Shown here piece by piece: positions 51,821 through 61,447 of a DNA stretch of 64,000 nt (within the stretch, counting starts at the first letter, position 1; every line of letters begins with the position of its first letter). The notes under the pieces are model-generated. The model saw nothing but the letters and a program-made list of their open reading frames with translations, made no database searches and had not been told where the DNA came from. The stretch is from Geodermatophilus poikilotrophus (GTDB lineage Bacteria > Actinomycetota > Actinomycetes > Mycobacteriales > Geodermatophilaceae): NCBI RefSeq assembly GCF_900111455.1, contig NZ_FOIE01000003.1, positions 186,001 through 250,000 on the forward strand. Direction: 5' to 3'. Position numbers and translations under genes: made by a program.

Positions 51821-54800
51821 TCAGAGGCCGACGCCGGCCAGCTGCGCGGCCAGCTCGCGCCGCACCCGGTCGGCGTCGCGCCGGGCGGCGGCCGCGGCGT
51901 CGACCTCCCCGAGGGCCTCGGCGACCGCGGCCAGCGCGTCGTCGACCGGGCCGACCACCAGCGTGCCGGAGTCCAGCCCGCCGATCCGCCCGGCCCACGG
52001 CAGCAGGTCCTCGCGCGCCTGCCGCGCCGTCGGCAGGTCACCCAGCCGGACGGCGGCATGCGCTCGCAGCGTCGTGGTGGCCAGCCAGTAGAAGTCGCGG
52101 CTGACCGGCCGGCGCAGCTGCCAGGCCGCCCGCGCCTCGGCGTCCCGGCCGGCGGCCAGCAGGCCGAGGACGACGGCGTCGGTGAGCGCGCCCGGCATCA
52201 CCGAGTGCAGCCAGGCGAGCTCGTCGGCCACCGGCGCGAGGTCCCCGCGGGCGAACCCGGCCACGAACCGGCCGATCAGCGCCATCAGCGCCCCGTTGGT
52301 CGCCCCGGTCTCGGCCAGGTGGGCCGCGACCTGCTCGTACCGGGCCCGCCCCTCGTCGTGCCGGCCCGCGAGCACCAGCAGCGCGCCGTCGAAGACCTGC
52401 AGCGTGCCGAGCACGTGGCCGAGCCGACCGCCGTCGGCCAGCGCGACCGCCGTGTCGACGTGCCGGCGGGCCGCGACGAGGTCGGTGCGCCCCGCGGCGG
52501 AGAGGAACAGCAACCAGTGCGCCACCGCCCGGTGGTCGGTGTACCCGGCGGCGGCCGCGTGCGCCCGCAGCTCCTCGGCCAGCGGCTCCCGCTGCGCGAC
52601 CAGGTCGGGGCCGAGCGCGGTGAACGCCCGCACGTTGAGCGCCGCGCACAGCAGCCGGGCGGCGTCCGGACCGGTGGCGGCCCGGGCCAGCTCCAGCGCC
52701 CGCGCGCTCGCGGCGTCGGCCCGCGCGTCGTCGACGCCCTCCACCTCGCGGAACAGCGCGACCAGCAGGCGGCAGCGCACGTCGTCGGGGAGCCCGTCCT
52801 CGGCCGGGGTCTCCAGCAGCTCCAGCAGCGGGTCGAGCAGCACCGGGTCCTGCGCGCCGCCCTCGCGCACCGTCCACACCAGCGGCGCGTCCCAGCCGGC
52901 CAGGGCGTCGACGAGCAGGTCGTGCCGGCCCAGCCGCCGGGCGGTGCGGACGGCGTCCCGCTGCTGGGCGCGGGCGGTCACCGCGTCGCCGGCGCGGGCG
53001 TGCGCGGAGATCGACGGCAGCAGCACCGCCAGCTCCTCCTCCCCGCCGCGCCGGCCGGCCAGCTCCAGCAGCCGCAGCGCCGACGCCCACTGCCGGGCCT
53101 CCTCCGCCGCCGCGCCCAGCCGGCCGGCCTCCCGCGCCGCGGCGACGACGTAGGGGACGGCGTCGACGGCGGTGCGTGGACCGGCGGCGGCCACCGCGTG
53201 GTGGGCCAGCGTCGCGGCGTCCACCCCGCCCTGCTCGCGCAGCACCGCCAGCGCGGTGGCGTGCACCCGGGCGCGGCGCAGCAGCGAGGTGTCCTCGTAG
53301 AGCACGTCGCGCACCAGGGCGTGGGTGAAGCGCACCCGCCCGGGCGCCGGCTCGTCGAGCAGGCCGGCCAGCACCGCGGTCTCCAGGGCGTCCAGCACCT
53401 CGTCGACGTCCCGCCCGGCCAGGGCCGCGAGCACGTCGACGTCGGCCTCCCGGCCGAGGACCGCGGCCTGGCGCAGCGCCGTCACCGCCGTCCCGGGCAG
53501 CCGCTCGACGCGGCGGCGCAGCACGTCGCGCAGCCCGGCCGGCACACCGGTGCGCGCCGCGCCCCGGCCCTCGGCGACCAGCAGGCGGGTGAGCTCGCGG
53601 ACGTACAGCGGGTTGCCGTCGGTGCGCTCGCGCAGCAACACGAGCTCCGCGGGTCCGGCGTCCTCGAGGCCGTGCTGCCGGGCGAGGACGGCGATGCCGT
53701 CGTCGTCGAGCCCCCGCAGCTCCAGGTGCCGCGCCCCGGCCGAGGCCAGCGCCGCGCGGGTGGCGGCGAGCGCCTCGCCGGCCTCGGCGTCCCGGTAGGT
53801 GGCCAGCACCAGCAGCGGGCAGCCGGCCAGGGAGTCCACGACCTGGCGCAGCAGCTGCAGGGTCAGCTCGTCGGCGCGGTGGACGTCGTCGAGCACCACC
53901 AGCAGCGGCTGCTCCCGGGCGGCCTCGCGCAGCCGTTCGGCGACCGCCCGCGCCAGCCAGAAGGCGGTGCCCTCCTCGAGCGGAGCGGCACCCAGCGCGC
54001 GGGTGATCTCGGTCCACGGCCAGGCCGGAGGAGCGCCGTCCACCTCGGGGCAGCGGCCCTCGAGCACCTGCCAGCCGTCCTCGCGCAGCCGCGCCGCGGC
54101 GGCCTCGACCAGCGTGGTCTTGCCCGCGCCGGCCTCACCGGCGATCCACACGACCCGGGCGCCCTCGGCGGCCAGCTCGACCAGCCGGCGCAGCTCGGCG
54201 GTGCGACCGAGCGACGGCGGGGGAGGGGGAGCCGGGACCGCGGGCAGCGGCGCACTGCGCGGACCGGGCAGGTCCAGCGCCGGCACCTGCCCGAGGATCG
54301 CCGTCTCCAGGTCGCGCAGAGCGGAACCCGGGTCGATGCCGAGCTCCTCGGCCAGCCGCTCCCGGGCGCGGCGCAGCACGCCGAGCGCGTCGCCCTGCCG
54401 GCCGCTGCGGTAGAGCGCCAGGGCGAGCAGGCGCACGGCCTCCTCCCGGTCGGGGGAGTCGTGCAGGTGGCGCTCCAGCTCGGGGACGACGGCCGCCGCC
54501 CGCCCGAGCGACAGGTCGGCGTCGGCGCGCAGCTCCACGGCGACCAGCCGCAGCTCCTGCAGCCGCGGGACCTCGGGCGCGGCCCAGGCGGCGTCGGCCG
54601 ACCCGGCGTAGGCGGGACCGGACCAGCAGGCGAGTGCCTGCGCCAGCAGCTGGCGGCGGTCGGCGACGTCGTCGGTGGCGGAGGCCCGGGCGACGAGGTC
54701 CTCGAACCGCCAGGCGTCGACGGCCTCGCGGGGCAGGTCGAGGCGGTAGCCCGGCGCCGCGCTGACCACGACCGTCGCTCCCGAGCGTCGTCCGCCGGCC

Positions 54801-55068
54801 GGCTCCAGGGCCCGGCGCAACCGGGAGACGTGCACCTGCAGGGCCGCCAGGGCCCTGGGCGGGGGCTCGCCGTCCCACAGGTCCTCGACCAGCCGGTCGG
54901 TCGAGACGACGTGCCCGCGGCCAGCACCAGCCGGGCGAGGACCGACCGCTGCCGCGGACCGCCCAGCGCCGCCGGCTGCCCGGCGACCGTGGCCTGCACG
55001 GGCCCGAGGACGGACACCTCGACGGACGGGACCTGCGGGGAGGGGAGGTCCGGAACGCGCTCAGCCAT
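51821..55068 (-). pseudogene. BTAD/AAA transcriptional regulator (SARP-LAL type) with a frameshift near the N-terminus
   Basis: ATG at 55068 opens VEVSVLGPVQATVAGQPAAL, GGPRQRSVLARLVLAAG, the usual start of the OmpR-like DNA-binding domain. At about 54915 the frame breaks; the next frame resumes VVSTDRLVEDLWDGEPPP, ALQVHVSRLRRALEPAGG, the BTAD region (to about residue 250), an AAA/STAND ATPase (GEAGAGKTTLVEA Walker A, LLVVLDDVHRAD Walker B) and long TPR-like helices to 51821. One extra C in GGGC-ACGTC restores the frame. If the shift is real, the remaining 1004-codon frame from 54835 would lack the DNA-binding domain. Otherwise complete, about 1080 residues. Confidence 0.8.
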
Positions 55069-55317
55069 GGCGCGGAGAAGGTAACCGGGCAGGCCGTCGG
55101 CGGGCCGGCATCCCGACGTGTCGGTCGTCGACGTCCGACCTGCCGATCGCTGCGCCGGTGCCGGTGCTGCGCCGCGGCCGCGGCCGCGGGCCCCGCGGCG
55201 CACGACGCCCGCAGCGATGACCCGCGCCGCTTCCAGGGGTCTCATGCAGCAGGCGGCACCGTCCGGCGGTGCCGCGGGACTGGCAGGGCGACGGCCACCT
55301 GACAGGAGGAGAGATCG

Positions 55318-55713
55318 ATGGAGATGAAGCTGGAACTGGTGCCGATCCCGGTCGCGGACGTCGACCGGGCGAAGGCCTTCTACATCGAACGGCTCGGGTT
55401 CGTCGAGGACGTCGACGTGCGGCCCGCGGACGGCGTGCGGGTGGTGCAGGTGACGCCGCCGGGCTCGGCGTGCTCCATCGGCATGGGCACCGGTCTGCCG
55501 GCCTACGACGAGATGGCACCCGGTTCGACCAAGGGCCTGCACCTGGTGGTCGCGGACATCGAGCAGGCCCGCGCCGACCTCCTGGGGCGCGGCGTCGACG
55601 TCGGCGAGGTGGTGGACGTCGGCGGCGGGGTCAAGTACGCCTGGCTCACCGACCCCGACGGCAACACCCTGACCCTGCAGGAGATGGCCTGGCGGGCCGG
55701 GGACGCGTTCTAG
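55318..55713 (+). CDS. VOC (glyoxalase/bleomycin resistance) family protein
   Basis: 131 residues, ATG at 55318 with GGAGGAGAG upstream. LELVPIPVADVDRAKAFYIE, RLGFVEDVD, GLHLVVADIEQARADLLGRG, AWLTDPDGNTLTLQEM cover both beta-alpha-beta-beta-beta halves, with the C-terminal Glu metal ligand. Metal-dependent lyase, dioxygenase or binding protein; substrate unknown. Confidence 0.87.
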   Translation: MEMKLELVPIPVADVDRAKAFYIERLGFVEDVDVRPADGVRVVQVTPPGSACSIGMGTGLPAYDEMAPGSTKGLHLVVADIEQARADLLGRGVDVGEVVDVGGGVKYAWLTDPDGNTLTLQEMAWRAGDAF

Positions 55714-55744
55714 CCGAGCGGGCGGTCACCGCGGAGACCGTCGG

Positions 55745-55889
55745 TACGCAGACGTGGACCGGATGGTCCTGCTGTCCTGGCTCGCCGTGACGCCGACCCG
55801 GCCGAGGTGACCGCGCGCCTGCAGGGTTGATCGCACCCGTGGTGGCGGGGCAGGCGACCTGCGGTCCCCGTCCGTGCCCGGGCCGGTGA
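55745..55889 (+). pseudogene. Decayed copy of the 3' end of the gene at 48868-49545
   Basis: Bases 55801-55889 align along their whole length with 49456-49545 (shared landmarks CGCCTGCAGG, CCCGTGGTGG, GGGCAGGCGACC, GGCCGGTGA) with scattered substitutions and one deletion; weaker similarity goes back to about 55745. Frame is lost. The rest of 55714-56023 shows no gene. Confidence 0.7.
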
Positions 55890-56023
55890 CCTCCTCGGCG
55901 CGGGAGGTCCCGGAACGGCGCCGTCCGTGACAGCCTCCATGCGGCTCTGCACGCTGCACCACGGGGGAACGTTGCCGCACCCATCCCTGCCCGTCGCCGT
56001 CCGCACGACCGAGGGCTGACGCC

Positions 56024-59000
56024 GTGTACCGCGTCGCCGGGCGGCTGGTCCTCAGTCCCAGTGACCTGACCCGGCACCAGGAGTGCCACCACCTCACCGC
56101 GCTCAACCTGCAGGTCGCCGAGCGGCGCCTGGATCCGCCGGCCGAGGGCGCCAGCGACCAGACGGTGCTCGTCGCCGACCTGGGCATCGCCCACGAGCTG
56201 CGCTACCTGGAGTCGCTGGAGGAGCAGGGGCTCACCGTGGCCCGGCTCCAGGGCAGCCGCAGCGAAGCGGCGACGCGAGAGGCGATGCGCGCCGGCGTCG
56301 ACGTCGTCCACCAGGCGACGCTCTCCGACGGCACCTGGGGCGGTCAGGCGGACTTCCTCCTGAAGGTGTCCGTGCCGTCCGACCTCGAGGACTGGTCCTA
56401 CGAGGTCGCCGACGCCAAGCTCGCCCGGCGCATCAAGGTCCCGGCGCTGCTGCAGATGGCCACCTACGCCGACCGGCTGGCCACTCTGCAGGGCCGCCAG
56501 CCCGAGCGCATCTGCGTCGTCACCGGCGACGGCGAGACCCGCCCGTGGCGGCTGGTCGACGTCGCCGCCTACGCCCGCCGCGCCCGCGCCCGGCTGCAGG
56601 CCTTCATCGCGGACCCGACGCCCACCGCGCCCGTGCCCATCGCCCACTGCGACCAGTGCACCTGGAAGCCGAGGTGCGAGACCGAGCTGCGCACCAGCGA
56701 CGACCTCAGCCTCGTCGCCGGCATGCGCCGCGACCACCGCGCCGCGCTCAACGGCGCCGGCATCGCCACGCTCGAGCAGCTCGCCGGCGCACCCGACGAC
56801 GTCCTCAGGGCCACTGGCATCAGCCGGGGCACCCGCGAGCGGCTGCGCGACCAGGCCCGCGAGCAGCTCCGCGGCCGCGCGGCCGGCGTCCCCACCCGCA
56901 CGCTGCTCACCCCGCAGACCGCCCAGGGGCTGCTCCGCCTCCCCGAGCCCAGCCCCGGCGACCTCTACCTCGACTTCGAGGGCGACCCGCTCGCCGGCGA
57001 CGGCGAGGGGCTGGAGTACCTCGCCGGCCTGGGCGACCGGGCAGGCGCCTTCACCGCCCTCTGGGCGCACGACGCCGCCGAGGAGCGGCGCATGGTCGAG
57101 GACCTCGTCGACCGCATCGTCGAGGCCTGGCGCGCCGACCCCGGCATGCACGTCTACCACTACGCCGCCTACGAGGTCAGCGCGCTCAAGCGGCTCACCG
57201 GCCGGTACGGCGTCCGCGAGGCCGAGCTCGACCAGCTGCTGCGCGCCGAGCGGTTCGTCGACCTGTATCCCGTCGTGACGCAGTCGATGCGGATCAGCAA
57301 GGAGTCCTACTCGATCAAGAAGGTCGAGGCCTTCTACGGGCGCGCGCACACCGGCGACGTCGCCGACGCGATGAGCAGCGTCGTCGAGTACGAGAAGTGG
57401 CTCATCGACCGCGACCCGGCCCGGCTGCGGTCGATCGAGGACTACAACCGGGACGACGTCGACTCCACCCGCGAGCTGCACGACTGGCTGGAGGCCCAGC
57501 GGGCCGAGCTGGAGGCGGAGCACGGTCCGCAGCCGCGCCCGGGGGTTGCCGAGATCGCCGTCCCGGCCCCGCGGTCGGACGCCGAGGTCGCGGAGCTGGC
57601 GCTGGTCGAGCAGCTGCAGGACCGCGGCCACGACCTGCTCGGCGACCTGGTGCAGTGGCACCGGCGCGAGGCCCGGCCCGGCTGGTGGGAGTTCTTCAGC
57701 CGCGGCGAGCTGGACGACGACCAGCTCGTCGAGGACCGGACGGCGCTCGGCGGGCTGTCCGCCGCGGTGGAGATCGGCACCGAGAAGCGCAGCAAGCTCT
57801 ACGAGTTCGCCTTCCCGCCGCAGGACGCCAAGCTCTCGGTCGGCAAGCCGGCCTTCGACGTCGACACCCGGGTGCGGATCGGCGAGGTGCGCGCGCTCGA
57901 CGCGGTCGCCGGGCGGGTGGTCGTGAAGAGCACCAAGGCGTCGGCGGGCCCGCGCGGGCTGGGTCCGGAGGGTCCGCTGGACGACAAGCAGATGCGCGCC
58001 GCGATCAAGGCGACCGCGGACGCCGTCCTGGCCGGTGAGCCGTGCCTCGGGCAGCGGCTGCTCGACCGCGTCGTCCCCGCGCACACCCGCCGGCTGCCGG
58101 GGGAGGAGGCGGGCGACGCCGTCGTCCGGCTCGGCCTGGCGCTGGACGGCGAGGTGCTGGCCGTCCAGGGGCCGCCCGGCAGCGGCAAGACGCGGGCGGC
58201 GTCCCGGCTGATCCGTGCGCTGCTCGACGCCGGCAAGAAGGTCGGCGTCACGGCGCAGTCCCACGCGGTGATCGGCAACGTGCTGAGCGCCGTCGGCCGC
58301 CCGGCGCTGCAGAAGTGCGAGGAGTCCCAGGCGTGCGGGGCACCCGGCGTGGAGTGGTCCCGCGATGCCGGCGACGTGGCCTCGCGGCTGCTCGACGGTT
58401 CGGCGTCACTGGTCGGCGGGACGTCGTGGTTCTGGTGCCGCGAGGACCTGGCCGAGGCGGTCGACGTCCTGGTGATCGACGAGGCCGGGCAGTTCTCGCT
58501 GGCCAACGCGGTCGCCGTCGCCCGGTCGGCGACATCGCTGGTGTTGCTCGGCGACCCGCAGCAGCTCGCGCAGCCGACCCAGGCCGTGCACCCGGGGGAG
58601 TCCGGGCTCTCCGCGCTCGAGCACCTGCTCGACGGGCACCCGACCGTGCCCGAGGACCGCGGCGTCTTCCTCGACCGCACCTACCGGATGCACCCGGCGC
58701 TGACCGCGTTCGTCTCCGACCTGGCGTACGAGGGGCGGCTGGAGTCGGCGGCAGGCCGCGAGCGGATCGCGGTGGACGGCTGGGCCAGCGGGCTCGGCGT
58801 CCGGTTCGTGCAGCACGTGCAGCCGTCGATGGCGGCGTCCCCGGACGAGGCGTCAGCGGTCGCCGAGGTGTGGCACTCGCTGCAGGGCGTCGGCTGGGTG
58901 GACGCCGCGGGGGAGCGATCCACGATCGGGCCGGAGGACGTGCTGGTGGTCGCGCCGTACAACAACCAGGTCGCGCTCGTCCGGCAGGCGCTGCCCGACG

Positions 59001-59272
59001 GCGCGCGGGTCGGCACCGTGGACAAGTTCCAGGGGCAGGAGGCGCCGGTCGTCCTCTACTCGATGACCTCGACGTCGGCCGAGGACGCACCCCGCGGCGT
59101 CTCGTTCCTGTACGACCTGCACCGGCTCAACGTCGCGGTGTCGCGCGCCAAGGCGCTGGCCGTCGTGGTGATGAGCGAGGAGCTGCTGGACGCCGCGGTG
59201 CGGACGCCGGAGCAGCTGCGCCAGGTCAACGCCCTCTGCCGCCTCGTCGAGATGGCGACCGTCGTCCGCTGA
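56024..59272 (+). CDS. TM0106-type RecB-like nuclease fused to RNase H-like exonuclease and SF1 helicase
   Basis: 1082 residues from GTG at 56024. Residues 1-240: RecB-like nuclease (HQECHHLTALNL, VADAKLARRIKVPALLQMATY with the D-x-K-like site, and the CDQCTWKPRC cysteines for an Fe-S cluster). A helix-hairpin-helix-like stretch (IATLEQLAGAP) follows. Residues about 300-500: DEDD/RNase H-like domain (LYLDFEGDPL, HYAAYEVSALKRL, YNRDDVDSTREL). Residues about 680-1080: Dna2/Upf1-like helicase: VQGPPGSGKTRAA, LVIDEAGQFSLANA, LLGDPQQLAQP, RTYRMHPAL, VGTVDKFQGQEAPVV and LNVAVSRAKAL. Likely DNA repair or defence; all active-site motifs intact. Confidence 0.9.
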   Translation: MYRVAGRLVLSPSDLTRHQECHHLTALNLQVAERRLDPPAEGASDQTVLVADLGIAHELRYLESLEEQGLTVARLQGSRSEAATREAMRAGVDVVHQATLSDGTWGGQADFLLKVSVPSDLEDWSYEVADAKLARRIKVPALLQMATYADRLATLQGRQPERICVVTGDGETRPWRLVDVAAYARRARARLQAFIADPTPTAPVPIAHCDQCTWKPRCETELRTSDDLSLVAGMRRDHRAALNGAGIATLEQLAGAPDDVLRATGISRGTRERLRDQAREQLRGRAAGVPTRTLLTPQTAQGLLRLPEPSPGDLYLDFEGDPLAGDGEGLEYLAGLGDRAGAFTALWAHDAAEERRMVEDLVDRIVEAWRADPGMHVYHYAAYEVSALKRLTGRYGVREAELDQLLRAERFVDLYPVVTQSMRISKESYSIKKVEAFYGRAHTGDVADAMSSVVEYEKWLIDRDPARLRSIEDYNRDDVDSTRELHDWLEAQRAELEAEHGPQPRPGVAEIAVPAPRSDAEVAELALVEQLQDRGHDLLGDLVQWHRREARPGWWEFFSRGELDDDQLVEDRTALGGLSAAVEIGTEKRSKLYEFAFPPQDAKLSVGKPAFDVDTRVRIGEVRALDAVAGRVVVKSTKASAGPRGLGPEGPLDDKQMRAAIKATADAVLAGEPCLGQRLLDRVVPAHTRRLPGEEAGDAVVRLGLALDGEVLAVQGPPGSGKTRAASRLIRALLDAGKKVGVTAQSHAVIGNVLSAVGRPALQKCEESQACGAPGVEWSRDAGDVASRLLDGSASLVGGTSWFWCREDLAEAVDVLVIDEAGQFSLANAVAVARSATSLVLLGDPQQLAQPTQAVHPGESGLSALEHLLDGHPTVPEDRGVFLDRTYRMHPALTAFVSDLAYEGRLESAAGRERIAVDGWASGLGVRFVQHVQPSMAASPDEASAVAEVWHSLQGVGWVDAAGERSTIGPEDVLVVAPYNNQVALVRQALPDGARVGTVDKFQGQEAPVVLYSMTSTSAEDAPRGVSFLYDLHRLNVAVSRAKALAVVVMSEELLDAAVRTPEQLRQVNALCRLVEMATVVR

Positions 59273-59303
59273 CGCTCGGCCGTCACGGGCGACGGCTCGG
59301 CTC

Positions 59304-59720
59304 TCAGGCTCGCCAGGGATCGAGGAGCTCGACGCCGGTGCCGACGAAGTCCCGGGTGTTGCGCGTGGCCAACGAGGCGGAGTGCGCGCGACAGATGGCA
59401 GCGATCTGTGCGTCCAGGGCGTCGACGGGGCGTCCGCCACGCTCTCGGGCCGCTGCGATGTCGCCGTACAGAGCGGCGGCGGCAGTGTCGAAGGGGAGGA
59501 CCTGGCCGGGAAAGGCTCCGAGCACCTCGTCGGCGAGCTGCCGCAGCTCGGTGGCACGCCGTCCGTCGGGGAGCCGGGCGAGACCGAAGCGGATCTCGGC
59601 CACGGTGATGGCGGTCGTGACGAGGGATCCCCGCGTCTGCTGACCGAGCCAGGTCACGACCGCCGGGTCCTGGGAGGGGCGCATCAGCTCGGACACGACA
59701 TTCGTGTCGAGGACGATCAC
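59304..59720 (-). CDS. PIN-domain toxin (VapC/FitB type)
   Basis: 138 residues, ATG at 59720. MIVLDTNVVSELMRP (first Asp, Glu), TAITVAEIRFGLARLP (Glu), DALDAQIAAICRAHSASLAT and RNTRDFVGTGVELLDPW (Asp residues) match FitB-like PIN nucleases. Overlaps the antitoxin stop by four bases. Confidence 0.9.
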   Translation of the reverse strand: MIVLDTNVVSELMRPSQDPAVVTWLGQQTRGSLVTTAITVAEIRFGLARLPDGRRATELRQLADEVLGAFPGQVLPFDTAAAALYGDIAAARERGGRPVDALDAQIAAICRAHSASLATRNTRDFVGTGVELLDPWRA

Positions 59721-59962
59721 TCGGAGAAGTCCGCTGATCGCGCCGGCGAGCTCCGGGGTGGGATGGACAGCTCGACGCCGCCCGCACCGCCGAAGCGCTC
59801 CAGCAGTGTGGAGAAGAGGTCGGCGGACGACTCGGCGTCGCTGACCGCCGTCGTGAGGATCTCGCGGATCTCCGCCTCCATGGACCTCCCGTTGCGGGCC
59901 GCGCGGACCCGCAACCGTTCGCGGACTTCGTCGTCGAGACCTCTGATACTGATGGCGGCCAT
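59717..59962 (-). CDS. FitA-like ribbon-helix-helix antitoxin
   Basis: 81 residues from ATG at 59962. AAISIRGLDDEVRERLRVRA and NGRSMEAEIREILTTAV are the FitA/Arc RHH fold; the C-terminus (RSSPARSADFSE) would bind the PIN toxin. Autoregulation is likely through the operator just upstream. Confidence 0.88.
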   Translation of the reverse strand: MAAISIRGLDDEVRERLRVRAARNGRSMEAEIREILTTAVSDAESSADLFSTLLERFGGAGGVELSIPPRSSPARSADFSE

Positions 59963-59975
59963 GGCTCCCCCTTTT

Positions 59976-59990
59976 GCTAGCGATGCTAGC
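59976..59990 (-). promoter_or_regulatory. Operator of the FitAB-type module
   Basis: GCTAGC-GAT-GCTAGC: two copies of a 6-bp palindrome, 14 bases upstream of the antitoxin start. Perfect for an RHH dimer pair. Bases 59991-60283 contain no gene. Confidence 0.7.
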
Positions 59991-60283
59991 GACCAGGTAA
60001 ACGCGTTGGGACGAAGCGGCTCAGGCTCGAGTCCGAACGATGGCACTCCGTTCGCCACGGGTGGTTCACCACCGCAGCCGGGCGGTCACGGACGTCGTCG
60101 ACCATCTGGCGGCGCTACCTGAGCGGCTGACCTCCCGGCGCGGACGTCGTCGCGTGGGGTGGACGGGCTGTGGCGACGCGTCGAGACGGTGGCTCGCGTC
60201 CGCTGGTCGTTCCCGTCGTCCTTGCGTCGGTGCTCCACTCCCCGGAGCCTCGCCACGCGCGGGACGTCTGGAGGGGGAGCGGC

Positions 60284-60598
60284 ATGAAGTACGTCGTCAC
60301 GTGGCGGGAGCGGCCGACCGGCTCGGTCGCGGAGTACGAGGCCGCCCAGAAGCGGGTGCTCGAGATCTTCTCCGGGTGGGAGATGCCGGAGAGCCTGACC
60401 TTCCACCAGTTCGTCGTCCGCCTCGGCGAGTTCGGCGGGTACGCGGTCGTCGAGACCGATGCGCCGACCGACCTGGAGTACCTCACCACCGTCTACGCGG
60501 GTTTCTCCTTCACCGTCGAGCCGGTGCTGGACGTGATGGACGCCGTCGCCGCCGAGACGCGCGGCATCGAGTACCGGGATTCGCTGCGGGAGGGGTGA
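60284..60598 (+). CDS. DUF3303 family protein
   Basis: 104 residues, ATG at 60284 after GGGGGAG. KYVVTWRERPTGSVAEYEAA, SLTFHQFVVRLGEFGGYAVV, ETDAPTDLEYLTTVYAGFSF and TVEPVLDVMDAVA form the ferredoxin-like fold of DUF3303. Function unknown. A decayed partial copy is at 61293-61434. Confidence 0.85.
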   Translation: MKYVVTWRERPTGSVAEYEAAQKRVLEIFSGWEMPESLTFHQFVVRLGEFGGYAVVETDAPTDLEYLTTVYAGFSFTVEPVLDVMDAVAAETRGIEYRDSLREG

Positions 60599-60601
60599 CG
60601 C

Positions 60602-60635
60602 TCGACCCCTGCTCACAGTGCGGGGCAGGGGTCGA
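60602..60635. terminator. Bidirectional hairpin after DUF3303
   Basis: 11-bp perfect stem (60602-60612 with 60625-60635), starting four bases after the stop, and also downstream of the leftward HAD gene ending at 60721. Confidence 0.7.
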
Positions 60636-60720
60636 CCTCGCGGAGGCCGATACCGTCCGGCTGGGGCTCGGCCCCTGCTCCGACCCTGGGCAGGTGTCCG
60701 CGGCGCTGGGCAACGACGGC

Positions 60721-61239
60721 TCACAACCACGCCTCGATCGCGTCCAGCTGCTCGTGGGTGAGCCCGACGAACAGCTCCGGCGCGACCACCAGCACGTGCG
60801 GGTTCGCCGCCAACCAGTCCCCGGTGTCGGCCGCCTGCATCGCCAGGTCGTCGTCGACCCACACGATCCGCCGGTCCGGCTCGGCCTCGGCGACCGCGCG
60901 GGCGGCGGCGAGCTTCCACCAGCTGGACCGGCCGCCGAACGAGCCGGCGAACCCGGTGGGCGCCGCGTCGGCGCGGGCGTGGGTCACCAGCCCGCGGGGG
61001 AGTCCCATCGGCTCGGCCAGCAGCCGGTCGGCGTCCGTGGTCCAGGTGGTGAGCCACTGGATCTCCACCCGGCCGGACTCGTGCAGCTCCCGCAGCCGGG
61101 CGGTGATCGTCGGGTTCCAGGACAGCACGTAGCCGTTGAACGTGCCCCGCTCCCAGCCCTCGGGCAGGTCCACGCGGGCGGCGTTGAGCACCCCGTCGAC
61201 GTCCAGCAGCAGGATCGGGCGGTCCCTGGTCGAGCTCAT
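60721..61239 (-). CDS. HAD-domain protein (putative hydrolase)
   Basis: 172 residues, ATG at 61239. ILLLDVDGVLNAA is HAD motif I (DxDG), IQWLTTWTTDADRLL motif II region, SSWWKLAAARAVA supplies the lysine, and RRIVWVDDDLA motif IV (DDD). A small cap-less HAD, likely a phosphatase; substrate unknown. It lies between the intact DUF3303 gene and that gene's decayed copy. Confidence 0.83.
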   Translation of the reverse strand: MSSTRDRPILLLDVDGVLNAARVDLPEGWERGTFNGYVLSWNPTITARLRELHESGRVEIQWLTTWTTDADRLLAEPMGLPRGLVTHARADAAPTGFAGSFGGRSSWWKLAAARAVAEAEPDRRIVWVDDDLAMQAADTGDWLAANPHVLVVAPELFVGLTHEQLDAIEAWL

Positions 61240-61292
61240 GCCCCATCCTGCCGCCGCAGCAGCTGCCGCAGGTGGGCGGCCGCGTCGGGCCC

Positions 61293-61434
61293 GGCGGGAA
61301 GACCGTCGTCGAGACCGAGGAGCCGGCCGACCTGCAGGACCTCACCACCGCCCATGCGCCCGCCTGCCTGGCGGTCGAGCCGGTGGTGCACGTGCCGGAC
61401 GCCGTCCTCGCCGGGACGCGCGGTCGCGACCTGA
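61293..61434 (+). pseudogene. Decayed partial copy of DUF3303
   Basis: The frame GGKTVVETEEPADLQDLTTA, VEPVVHVPDAVLAGTRGRD aligns with the second half of the intact DUF3303 protein (GGYAVVETDAPTDLEYLTT; VEPVLDVMDAVAAETRG), and the DNA similarity is plain. No start and no first half. Remnant of a duplication whose copies are now separated by the HAD gene. Confidence 0.75.
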
Positions 61435-61447
61435 CCCCTCACGACGG

